Origin: Chlorocebus sabaeus
Lineage: Eukaryota; Chordata; Mammalia; Primates; Cercopithecidae
Length of the DNA stretch: 64,000 bases
NCBI RefSeq assembly: GCF_047675955.1
Contig: NC_132904.1
Span: 64,971,435 to 65,035,434, forward strand
Direction of reading: 5' to 3'
Position 1 is the stretch's first letter; each line of letters opens with the position of its first letter. Positions 23,366-35,500 of this stretch are shown piece after piece. The notes under the pieces are model-generated. The model saw nothing but the letters and a program-made list of their open reading frames with translations. It searched no databases and was not told the origin of the DNA. Made by a program: the position numbers and the translations under genes.

Positions 23366-26300
23366 ACAGGAACTGTGTTCAAACACTGCCTTATGAGAAA
23401 AGAGGTATAACTCCCTGAGTGGAATGCACACATAACAAAGCAGTTTCTCGGAAAGCTTCTTTCCAGTGTTCAGCTGAAGGTATCTCCTTTTTCATCGTAG
23501 GCCTGAATGTGCTCCCGAATGCCCCTTCGCGAATCCATCTATGACACAGTTTCAAAACTGCGTAATAGAAAGGGAGTTATATCTGTGTGAGATGAGTAGA
23601 TATATCTATCACAAAGCAGTTTCACAGAAAGCTTCCAGTTTTTGTCTGAGAATATTTCCTTTTTCACCATAGCCGTCCATATATTCCCGAATGTCCCCTG
23701 GTAGCTTTTTTTCCACATTGGATTTCCCAATCCTCTATGAGAAGGAAAGTATAACTCTGTGAGTGGAATGCACACGTCACAAAGCAGCTCCTCAGAAATA
23801 TTCCCTCCAGTTTCCATCTGAAGACATTTCCATTATCACCGTAAGCCTCAAAGCACTCCTGCATATCCCTTAGCTGACTAACCTAAAACAGCGTTAGAAT
23901 ACTACCCAATGAAAATAGAAGCTTAACTGTGGGAGTGGACTTCACGTGACCTGGAGCAGTATCACAGAATATTTCTTTGTGGTGTTTAATGGAGGGCATT
24001 TCTTTTTCAGCATATTCTTTAAGAGTGTTCCCAAATGTTTTATCACAGGATCCACAGAAACATTGATTTCAAACTGCTCAATCCAAAGAATGATTTAACT
24101 CTATGAGATGAATACACACATCACAAAGCAGTTGCTCCGAAAACTTCTCTCCAGTTTTTCATCAGAAGACATTTCCTTTCTCACCACAAGCCTCCGGGTA
24201 CAACCAAATATCCCTTCACAGATTCCTCAAAGACAGAGTTTCCAAACTGGGCAATGTAGTGTAAGCTTTAACTCTCTGAAATGAATGCACACGTCAGAGA
24301 GCAGTTTCTTGCAATGCTACTTTCTGGGTTTTATTTTCAAATTTTCACTTTTCCCCATAGTCTTCAATGCGCTGCAAAATATCACTTTTTCAGTTTTACA
24401 GGAACAGTATTCAAACACTGCCTTATGATAAAAGAGGTATAACTCTCTGAGTGGAATGCACATATCACAAAGGAATTTCTCAGAAAGCTTCTCTCCAGTT
24501 TTTATATGAGGATATCTCCTATTTCCCCACAAGCCTGAATGTGCTCCGAGTGTTGCTTCACGTATTCGTACATGATGCAGTTTCAAAACTGCGTAATAGA
24601 AAGAAAGTTTTATCTATGTGAGATGAATAGATATATCTATCACAAAGCAATTTCACAGAAAGCTTCTTTCCAGCTTTTGTCTGAGGATATATCCTTTTCA
24701 CCGTAGCCGTCCATATACTCCCAAATGTCCCCAGGTAGCTTTTCCTCCAAACAGGATTCCCTAATCCTCTCTGAGAAGAAAAGTATAACACTGTGAGTGG
24801 AATGCACACATCATAAGGCAGCTCCTCAGAAATCTTCTCTGCAGTATCTATCTGAAGATATTTCGGTTTTCACCATAAGCCTCAAAGCGCTCGCAAGTAT
24901 CCCTTAGCTGACTAACGAAAAACAGTGTTAGAATACTGTTCAATGAAAACAGAAGCTTAACTGTGTAAGTGGAATCCACATAACCTAGAGCAGTTTCACA
25001 GAAACATTCCTTCTGGTTTTTATCGGAAAGTATTTCTTGTTCAGCATATTCTTTAGAGCGTTCCCAGATGTCCTTTCTCAGGTTCCACAGAAACGGTGAT
25101 TTCAAACCGCTCAACCCAAAGAATTTTTAACTCTACGAGATGAATACACACATCACAAAGTAGTTGCCCTGAAAGTTTCTCTCCAGATTTCATTGGAAGA
25201 CATATCCTTTCTCACAACAAGCATCCGTGCATCACTTTCTATACCATCTCAGATTCCTCAAAGACATAGTTTCCTAACTGGGCAACGTAGTGTAAGCTTT
25301 AACTCTCTGAAATGAATGCACACGTCAGAGAGCAGTTTCATGCAAAACATCTTTCTGGGTTTTATTTGCGAATTTTCACTTTTCAACATAGTCTTCAAAG
25401 CGATGCAAAATATCACTTTTTCAGTTTTACAGGAACAGTGTTCAAAAACTGCCTTACGAGAAAAGAGGTATAACTCCCTGAGTGAAATGCACACGTCACA
25501 AAGCAGTCTCTCAGAAATCTTTTCTCCATTTTTTACCTGAAGGTATTTCCCATTTCCCCACAGGCCTGAAGGTGCTCCCGAGTGTCCCTTCACGAATCTG
25601 TCCATAATACTGTTTCAAAACTGCATAAAATAGAAAGTTTTATCTATGTGAGATGAATAGTCATACATATCACAAAGTAGTTTCATAGAAAGCTTCTTTC
25701 CAGTTTTTGTCTGAGGATATGTTCTTTTTCACTGTAGCCGACCATATACTTCCCAATGTCCCCTGGTAGCCTTTTCTCCAAACAGGATTCCCAAATCCTC
25801 TATGAGAAGAAAAGTATAATTCTGTGAGTGGAATGTGCACATCACAAAGCAGCTTCTCGGAAATCTACTATCCAGTATCTATCTGAAGATATTTCCGTTT
25901 TCACCATAAGCCTTAAATCGCTCTCGATTATCCCTTACCTGACTATCCTAAAACAGTGTTAGAATACTCCTCAATGTAAACAGAAGCTTAACTGTATGAG
26001 TGGACTTCACGTGACATAGAGCAGTTTCACATAAAGTTTCCTACTGATTTTATCGGAGGGTATTTCCTTTTCAGCATATTCTCAAGAGGATTCCCAAATG
26101 TCCTTTCTCATGCTCCACAGAAACAGTGATTGCAAACTGCTCAATCCAAGGAATGATTTAACACTATGAGTTGAATACACACATCACAAAGCAGTTGCTT
26201 CGAAAGCTTCTCTGCACTCTTCATTGGAAGACGTTTCCATTCTCACCACAAGTCTCCGGGCACCACTTAATATCCCTTTATAGATTCCTCAGAGACAGAG

Positions 26301-29300
26301 TTTCCAAACTGGGCAAGGTGGTGTAAGTTTTTACTCACTGAAATGAATGCACATGTCAGAGAGCAGTTTCTTGGAATACTTTTATCTGGGTTTTATTTCA
26401 GGATATTTCACTTTTTGCCATAGTCTTCAATGGGTTGCAAAATATTACACTTTCAGTATTACTGGAACAGTGTTCAAACACTGCCTTATGAGAAAAGGGG
26501 TATAACCTCTTTAGTGGAATGAATACATAACAAAGCAGTTTCTCAGAAAGCTTCTCTCCAGTCTTTGTCTGAAGATATCTCCTATTTCCCCAATGGCCTG
26601 AATGTGTTTCCGAATGTCCCTTTGATAATCTGTCCATGATGCAGTTTCAAAAGTTCATAATAGAAAGAAAGTTTTATTTATGTGAGATGAATAGACATAT
26701 CTATCACAGAGCAGTTTTGCAGAAAGCTTTTTTCCACTTTTTGTCTGAGGATATTTCCTTTTTCTCCATAGCCGTGCATATTCTCCAGAATGTCCACTGG
26801 TAGCGTTTATTCCAAAAGGGTTTCCCAATACTCTATGAGAGGAAAAGTATAACTCCATGAGTGGAATGCACACATCAGAAAACAGCTCCTCGGATATCTT
26901 CTCTCCAGTATCCATCTAAAGATATTTCTGTTTTCACCATAAGCCTCAAAGCACTCCTGAGTCACCCTTAACTGAATAACCTAAAAGAGTGTTAGAATAC
27001 TGCTCAATGAAAACAGAAGCTTAACTGTGGGAGTGTACTTCACGTGAGCTAGAGCAGTTTCACAGAAAGTTTCCTTCAGTTTTTTATCGCAGGGTATTTC
27101 TTTTTCAGCATATTCTTAACAGCATTCCCAAATGTCCTTTCTCAGGTTCCACAGAAACAGTGATTTCAAACTGCTCAATTCAAAGAATGATTTAACTCTA
27201 TGAGATGAAGACACATATCACAAAGCAGTTGCTCCGAAGGCTTCTCTCCAGTTTTCATCGGAAAACGTTTCCTTTCTCAAAAGAATCCTCTGTGAGAAAC
27301 TTACTATCCCTTCACAGATTCCTCAATGACAAGGTTTCCAAACTGGGCAACGTAGTGTAACCTTTAAATCTCTAAAATGAATGCACACGTCAGAGAGCAG
27401 TTTCTTGGAACACTTCTTTCAGGGATTTATTTCAGGATATTTCACTTTTCGTCATAGCTTTCAATGTGCTGCAAAATATCACTTTTTCAGTTATACAGGA
27501 ACAGTGTTAAAACACTGCCTTATGAGAAAAAGGTATAAGTCCCTGAGTGTAATCCTCACATCACAAAGCAGTTTCTCAGAAAGATTCTCTCCAGCTTTTA
27601 GCTGAAGATATCACCTTTTTCATCATAGGCCTGAATGTGCTCCCGAGTCTCCCTTCGCGAATCTGTCCAAGTCGCTGCCTCAAAACTGCGTAACAGAAAA
27701 AGAGGTTTATTTGTTGGAGATGAATAGACATATCTATCACAAAGCAGTTTCACAGAAAGCGTCTTTCCAGTTTTGGTCTGAAGATATTTCCTTTTTCATC
27801 ATAGCCGACCATATACTCCCCAATGTCACCTGGTAGTTTTTCCTCCAAACGGGATTCCCCAATCCTCTATGAGAAGAAAAGTATAACTCTGTGAGTAGAA
27901 TGTACACGTCACAAAGCAGCTTCTCAGAAATCTACTCTCTAGTATCTATCTGAAGATATTTCTGTTTTCACCAAAAGCCTCAAAGCGCTACCAAGCATCC
28001 CCTAGCTGACTAACCTAAAACAGTGTTAGAATATTGCTCAATGAAAAAAGAAACTGAACTGTGCAAGTGGACTTCACGTGACCTAGAGCAGTTTCACAGA
28101 AAGATTCCTTCTGGTTTTTATCAGAGGGTATTCATTTTTCAGCATATTCTTAAGAGCGTTCCCAAATGTCCTGTCTCAGGTTCCACAGAAACAGTGATTT
28201 CAAACCGCTCCTTCCAATGTATGATTTAACTCTATGAGGTGAATACACACATCACAAAGCAGTTGTTCCGAAAGCTTCTTTCCAGTTTTCTTTGGAAGAC
28301 TTTTCCTCTCTCACCACAAGCCTCCATGTGCCAGTCAATATCCCTTCACAGATTCCTCAAAGACAGAGTTTCCAAACTGAGCAACATAGTGTAAGCTTTA
28401 ACACTCTGAAATGAATGCACACGTCAGACAGCAGTTTCTTGGAATGCCTCTTACTGGGTTTTATACCAGGATATTTCACTTCTTGCCATAGTCTTCAATG
28501 CGCTGCGAAATATCACTTTTTCAGTGTTACCAGAAGAGTGTTCAAACACTGCCTTATGAGAAAAGAGGTGTAACTCCCTGAGTGGAATTCACACATCACA
28601 AAGCAGTTTCTCAGAAAGGTTCTCTCCAGTTTTTATCTGAAGATATCTCCTATTTCCCCATAGGCCTGAATGCGCTGACGAATGTTCCTTCGCAAATACA
28701 TCCATCACGCAGTTTCAAAGCTGCGTAATAGAAAGAAAGTTTATCTATGTGAGATAAATAGACCTATTTATCACAAAGCAGTTTCACAGAAAGCTTATTT
28801 CCAGTTTTTGTCTAAGGATATTTCCTTTTTCACCTTAGCCGTCCATATACTCCCGAATGTCCCCTGGTAGCTTTTCTGCAAGCGGGATTCGTGAATCCTC
28901 TATAAGAATACAAGTATAACTCTGTGAATGGAATTCTCGTGTCACAAAGCAGCTCCTCGGAAATCTTCTCTCCAGTATGTATCTGAAGATATTTCCGTTT
29001 TCCTCGTAAGCCTCAAAGTGCTCCTGAGTATCTCTTAGCTGATTAATCTTAAACAGTGTTAGAATACTGCTCAATGAAAACAGAAGATTAACTGTGCAAG
29101 TGGAATTCATGTGACCTAGAGCAGTTTCACAGAAGGTTTCCTTCTGGTATTTATCAGAGGGTATTTCTTTTTCAGCATATTCTTAACAGCGATCCCAAAT
29201 GTCCTTTCTCAGGTTCCAAAGAAACAGTGATTTCAAACTGCTCAATCCAAAGAATGATTTAACTCTATGAGATGAATATACACATCAGAAACCAGTTGTT

Positions 29301-32300
29301 CTGGAAACTTCTCTCTAGTTTTCCTCAAAAGACGTTTCCTTTCTCACCACAAGCCTCCGGGCACCACTTAATATCAGTTCACAGATTCCTCAAAGACAGA
29401 GATTCCAAACTGGCAGTGTAGTGTAAGCTTTAGCGCTCTGAAATGAACGCACACGTCAGAGAGCAGTTTCTTAGAATGCTTCTTTCTGGGTTTTATTTCT
29501 GGATATTTCACTTTCTGCCGTAGTCTTCAATGCACTGCAAAATATCACTTTTTCACTTTTACAGGAACAGTGTTCAAACACTGCCTTATGAGAAAAGAGG
29601 TGTAACTTCCTCAGTGAAATGCTCACATCACAAAGCAGTTTCTCAGAAAGCTTCTCTCCAGTTTTTAGCTGAAGATATTTCCTGTTTCCCCACTGGCCTC
29701 AATATGCTCCGGAATCTCCTTTCATGAATCCGTCCAACTCTCAGTCTCAAAACTGCATAAAAGAAACAAAGTTTTATCTATGTGAGATGAATAGATGTAT
29801 CTATCACTAAGCAGTTTCAGGGAAAGCTTCTTTCCAGTTTTTGTTTGGGGATACTTCCTTTTTCACCATAGCCGTCCATATACTCCCGAATGCCCCCTGG
29901 TAGTTTTTCTCCAAACGGGATTCCCCAATCGTCTATGAGAAGAAACGTATAACTCTGTGAGTGGAACACACACTTCACAAAGCAGCTCCTCATAAATCTT
30001 TTCTCCAGTATCTATCTGTAGATATTTCCGTTTTCACCATAAGCCTCAAAGGGCTTCCAAGTATCCCTTAGCTGACTAACCTAAAACAGTGTTAGAATAC
30101 TGCTCAATGAACACAGAAGATTAACTGTGAGTGTGGAATTCACGTGACCTAGAGCAGTTTCAGAGAAAGTTTCCTTCTGGTTTTTATATGAGGGTATTTC
30201 TATTTCAGCATATTCTTAATAGCATTCCCAAATGTCCTTTCTCAGGTTCTAAAGAAGCATTGTTTTCAAAGAGCTCAATCCGAACAATGATTTAACTCTA
30301 TGAGATGAATACACACATCATAAAGCAGTTGTTCTGAAAGTTACTCTCCAGTTTTCATTGGAAGACGTTTCCTTTCTCACCACAAGCCTCCGGGCACCAC
30401 TTAATATCCCTTCACAGATGCCTCAAAGACAGAGTTTCCAAACTGGGCAATGTAGTGTAAGCTTTCACTCTCTGAAATGAATGCACATGTCAGAGAGCAG
30501 TGTTTTGGAACTCTTCTTTCTGGGTTTTATTTCAGTTTATTTCACCTTTCACCATAGTGTTCAATGCATTGCAAAATATCACTTTTTCAGTTTTACAGGA
30601 ACAGTGTTCAAACACTGCCTTATGAGAAAAGAGGTATAACTCCCTGAGTGAACTGCACACATCACAAAGCTGTTTTCAGAAAGCTTCTCTCCAGTTTTTA
30701 TCTGAAGATATTTCCTAGTTCCCCAAAGGCCTGAATGTGTTCCCGAATGTCCCTTCGCGAATCTGTCCTTGACGCAGTTTCAAAACTGCGTAAGAGAAAG
30801 AAAGTTTTATCTACGTGAGATGAATAGACATATCTATCCCACAGCAGTTTCACAGAAAGCTTCTTTCCAGTTTGTCTGAGGATATTTCCTTTTTCACCAT
30901 AGCCGTCAATATACTCCCGAATGGCCCCAGGTAGCTTTTTTTCCAAATGGGATTCCCTAATCCTCTCTGGGAAGGAAAGTATAACTCTGTGAGTTGAATG
31001 CACAAGTCGCAAAGTAGCTCCTTGGAAATCTTCTCTCCGGTATCTATCTGAAGATATTTCTGTTTTCACTGTAAGCCTCAAAGTGCTCCCAAATGTCCCT
31101 TAGCTGACAAACGAAAAACAGTGTTAGAATACTGCTTAATGAAAACTGAAGCTTAGTTGTGTGAGAGGAATTCACATGACATAGAGCACTTTCAAAGAAT
31201 GTTTCCTTCTGGTTTATATCGGAGGGTATTTCTTTTTCAGCATATTCTTACAAGCAATCCCAAATGTCCTTTCTCAGGTTCCACAGAAACAGTGATTTCT
31301 AACTTCTTAATCCAAAGAACGATTTAACTCTATGAGATGAATGGATACATCACAAACCAGTTGCTCCGAAAGCTTCTCTCCAATTTTCATTGGAAGACGT
31401 TTCCTTTCTCACCACAAGCCTCTGGGCGCCACTTAATATCAGTTCCCAGATTCCTCAAAGATAGAGTTGCCAAACTGGGAAACGTAGTGTAAGCTTTAAC
31501 TCTCTGAAATGAATGTACACGTCAGAGATTAGTTTCTTGGAACACTTATTTCTGTGTTTTATTTCAGGATACTTCACTTTTCGCAGTAGTCTTCAATATA
31601 CTGTAAAATATCACTTTTTCAGTTTTACAGGAAGAGTGTTCAAACACTGCCTTAGAGAAAAGAGGTGTAACTCCCTGAGTGGAATGCACATATCACAAAG
31701 CAGTTTCTCAGAAAGCTTCTTCTCACTTTTTATCTGAAGATATCTCCTATTTCCCCACAGGCGTGAATGTGCTCCCGAATGTGTCTTCATGAATCTGTCC
31801 ATGATGCAGTTTCAAAACTGCGTAAAGAAAGAAAGTTTTATCTATGTGAGATGAATAGATGTATCTAGCACAAAGCAGTTTCAGAGAAACCTTCTTTCCA
31901 GTTTTTGTTTCAGGATATTTCCTTTTTCACCTTAGCCGTCCATATACTCCCAAATGCCCCCAGTAGCTTTTTCTCCAAATGGGATTCCCTAATCCTCTCT
32001 GAGAAGGAGAGTAGAATTCTGTCAGTGGAATGCACACATCACAAAGCAACTCCTCGAAGATCTTCTCTCCAGTACCTATCTGGAGATATTTCCATTTTCA
32101 CTGTAAGCCTCAAAGTGCTCCCGAGTATTCCTTACCTGACAAAGCAAAAACAGTGTTAGAATACTGCCCAAAGAAAATAGAAGCTTAACTGTGTGTGTGG
32201 AATTCACGTGACCTAGAGAAGTTTCACAGAAAGTTTCCTTCTGGTTTTTATCAGAGGGTATTTTGTTTTCATCATATTCTTAAGAGCGTTCTCAAATGTC

Positions 32301-32522
32301 CTTTCTCAGGTTCCACAGAAACAGTGATTTGAAACTGCTCAATTGGAAGAATGATTTAACTCTATGAGATAAATACACACATCACAAAGCAGTTGCTCAG
32401 AAAGCTTGTCTCCAGTTTTCAATGGAAGACATATCCTTGCTCGCCAGAGGCATTCAGTTGCCACTTAATATCCCTTTGCAGAATCTTCAAAGAAAGACTC
32501 CTAATATCACTTTTTTAATTTT
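23366..32522 (-). repeat. Uniform 6-mer alphoid HOR array B
   Basis: Nine units start at 23366, 24398, 25429, 26461, 27495, 28529, 29561, 30595 and 31627. The first eight are 1031-1034 bp long, the most regular run in the window. The ninth is 896 bp because of a deletion across the f-a boundary near 32500. The 28529 unit has a private landmark variant (GTTACCAGAAGAGTG) shared with the 41593 unit. The 29561 and 30595 units have close partners at 48837 and 49866. Confidence 0.9.
32496..32504. other. Fused f/a monomer: shared deletion junction, copy 1
   Basis: The f monomer stops within CAAAGAAAGACTC and continues as TAATATCAC of the next a monomer. About 135 bp are lost. An equivalent junction is present at about 53736-53744, so the deletion predates the duplication of this region. 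Confidence 0.85.
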
Positions 32523-35500
32523 ACAGGAACAGTGTTCAAACAGTGCCTTAGGAGAAGAAAGTTATACCTCCCTGATTGAAATGCAAACGTCACAAAACAG
32601 TTTCTCCAAAACCTTCTGTCCAGTTTTTATCTCACGATATTTACTTTTTAACCATAGACCCGAATCTGATCCTAAATATCCCTTCGGGGATCCATCCATG
32701 ACGTAGTTTCCAAGCTGTGTAACGGATAAAAAGCTTTATCTATGTGAAATGAATAAACATAGAAAAAAACAGACTCTCAGAAAGCTTCTTTCCAGTTTTT
32801 ATCTGAAGAATTTTCCTTTTTCACCATAGTCCAGAATGTTCTCCTGAATGTCCGTGCTTGACAGAGTTTGCAAGCTGCGTAATGTAAAGAAAGCTTTATC
32901 TAGGTGAGATGAATACACATATCACAGAACAGTTTCATAGAAAGGTTCTTTCCAGTTTTGGTCTGAGGCTCTTTCCCTTTTCACCATAGGCATCAATATG
33001 CTCCCAGATATCCCTTGGTACCTTGTTTTCCAAAAGGGTTTCCGCGATGCTGTATGAGAAGAGACGCAAAATACTGTGAGTAAAATGCACATGTCAAAAA
33101 GCAGTTCCTCTGAAAGCTTCTCTCCAGTTTCTATCTGAATATATTTCCTTTCTCACTGTAAGACTAAAAGCGCTTCCACATATCCCTTTGCATGCTAAAT
33201 ACAAACAGTGTTAGAAAACTCTTCAATGAAAAGGGAAGCTTAACTGAGCAAGAGGAACTCACACGATACAGCAGTTTCACAGAAAGCTTCCTTCTGGTTT
33301 TCATCTGAGGATATTTCTTTCTCCATATTCCAAACAACAATCCCAAATGTCCTTGCTGAGATACCACAGAAACAGTGATTTCAAACTGCTCAATCCATGG
33401 AATGATTTAACTCTATGAGAAGAATGCACACATCACAAAGAAGTTGCTCAGAAAGGTTCTCTGCAGTTTTTAACAGAAGGCATTTCCTTGCTCACCACAG
33501 GCCTCTGGTGCCACTAAATATCCCTTCGTAGATTCCTCAAAGACAGAGTTTCCAAACTGGGCAACGTAGAGTAAGCTTTAGCTCTGTGAAATGAAAGCAC
33601 ATATTGCAGAGCAGTTGCTTGGAACACTTCTTTCTGGGTTTTATTTGAAGATGTTTCACTTTCCGCCATAGTCTTCCAAGCGCTCCGAATTATCATTTTT
33701 TCTGTTTTACAGGAACAGTGTTCAAACACTGCCTTATGAGAAAAGAGTTATAAATTCCTGACTGGAATGCACATATCACAGAGAAGTTTCTCAGAAAACT
33801 TCTCTCCAGTTTTTATCTGAAGATATTTCCTTTTTCACTATAGGCCTGAATGTGCTCCCAAATGTCCCTTCATGAATCCATCCATGACAGAGTTTCCAAG
33901 CTGCGTAATGTAAAGGAAGCTCTATCAATGTGAGATGAATAAACATACCAAAAAGCAGATTCACAGAAAGCTTCTATTCAGTTTTTCTCTGAATATATTT
34001 CCACTTTCACGATAGTCCTGAATGTGCTCCTGAATGTTCCTTCGTGGATGTGTCCATGTCAGAGTTTCCAAGCTGTGTAATATACAGAAAGCTTTATCTA
34101 TGTGAGATGAGTAAACATAATAAGAAGTAGATTCACAGAAAGCTTCTCTGCAGTTTTTATCTGAAGGTATTTCCCTTTTAGTCATACTACTGAATGTGAT
34201 CCCAAATGTCCCTTCACGAATCTGTCCATGACAGAGTTTCCAACCTGTGTATCGTAAAGGAAGCTTTATCTATGTGAGATGAATACACATATCACAGAGC
34301 AGTTTCACAGAAAGTTTCTTTCCAGTTTTTGTCTGAAGATATTTCCCTTTCACCATAGGCATCAACATGCTCCAGAATAGCCCTTTATACCTTTTTCTCC
34401 TAAAGGATTTCCCGAATGCTGTATGAAAAGAGAGGTATACCACTGTGAGTGAAATTCACACGTCACAAAGCAGTTCCTCTGAAAGCTTCTCTCCAGTTTC
34501 TATCTGAACATATTTCCTTTTTCAGCCTAAGCCTCAAAGCGCTCCCGAATATCTCTTTGCACGCTAAATAAAAACAGTTAGAAAGCTGCTCAATGAAAAG
34601 AGAAGCTTAACTGAGCAAGAGGAATTCACACAACACAGAGGAGTTTCACAGAAAGCTTCCATCTGGATTTACCTGAGGATATTTCTTTCTCCATACTCTA
34701 AAGAGCATTCCCAAATGTCCTTTCTGAGATTCCACAGGAACAGTGATTTCAAACAACTCAATCCAAAGAATGATTTAACACTATGACTTGCATACAAACA
34801 TCACAAAAGAGTTGCTCAGAAAGCTTCCCTTCAATTTTCAATGGAAGACATGTCCTTGCTTGCCACAGGCCTCTGGTGGCCACTTAATATCCCTTCGCAG
34901 AATCCCAGAAGACAGACTTTCCAAACTGGGAAATATAGAGTAAGCTTTAACTCTGTGAAATGAATGAACATGTCAGAGAGCAGTTTCTTGGAATGCTTCT
35001 TTCCAGGTTTTATTTGACGACATTTCACTTTTCACCATAGTCTTCAATGTGCTCTGAATATCACTTTTTTAGTTTTACAGGAACAGTGTTGAAGCACTGT
35101 CTTATGAGAAGAAAGGTATAACACCCTGAGTGGAATGCACACATCACCAAGCAGTTTCTCAGAAAGCTTTTCTCCAGTTCTTATCAGATGATATTTCCTT
35201 TTTCACCATTGGCCCAAATGTGACCCGAATATCCCTTCATGGATCCATCCATGACGGAGTTTCCAAGCTGCATAACGTAAAGAAAGCTTTATCTATGTGA
35301 GATGAATAAAGAGAGTGAAAAGCAGATTCACAGAAAGATTCTTTCCGGTATTTATCTGAATATATTTCCTTTTTTAGCATAGTCTTGAATGTGCTCCCAA
35401 GTGTCCCTTCGTGGATCCATCCCTGACAAAGTTTCCAAGCTGAGTAATGTAGAGAAAGCTTTATCTATGTGAGATGAATACACATATCACAGAACAGTAT

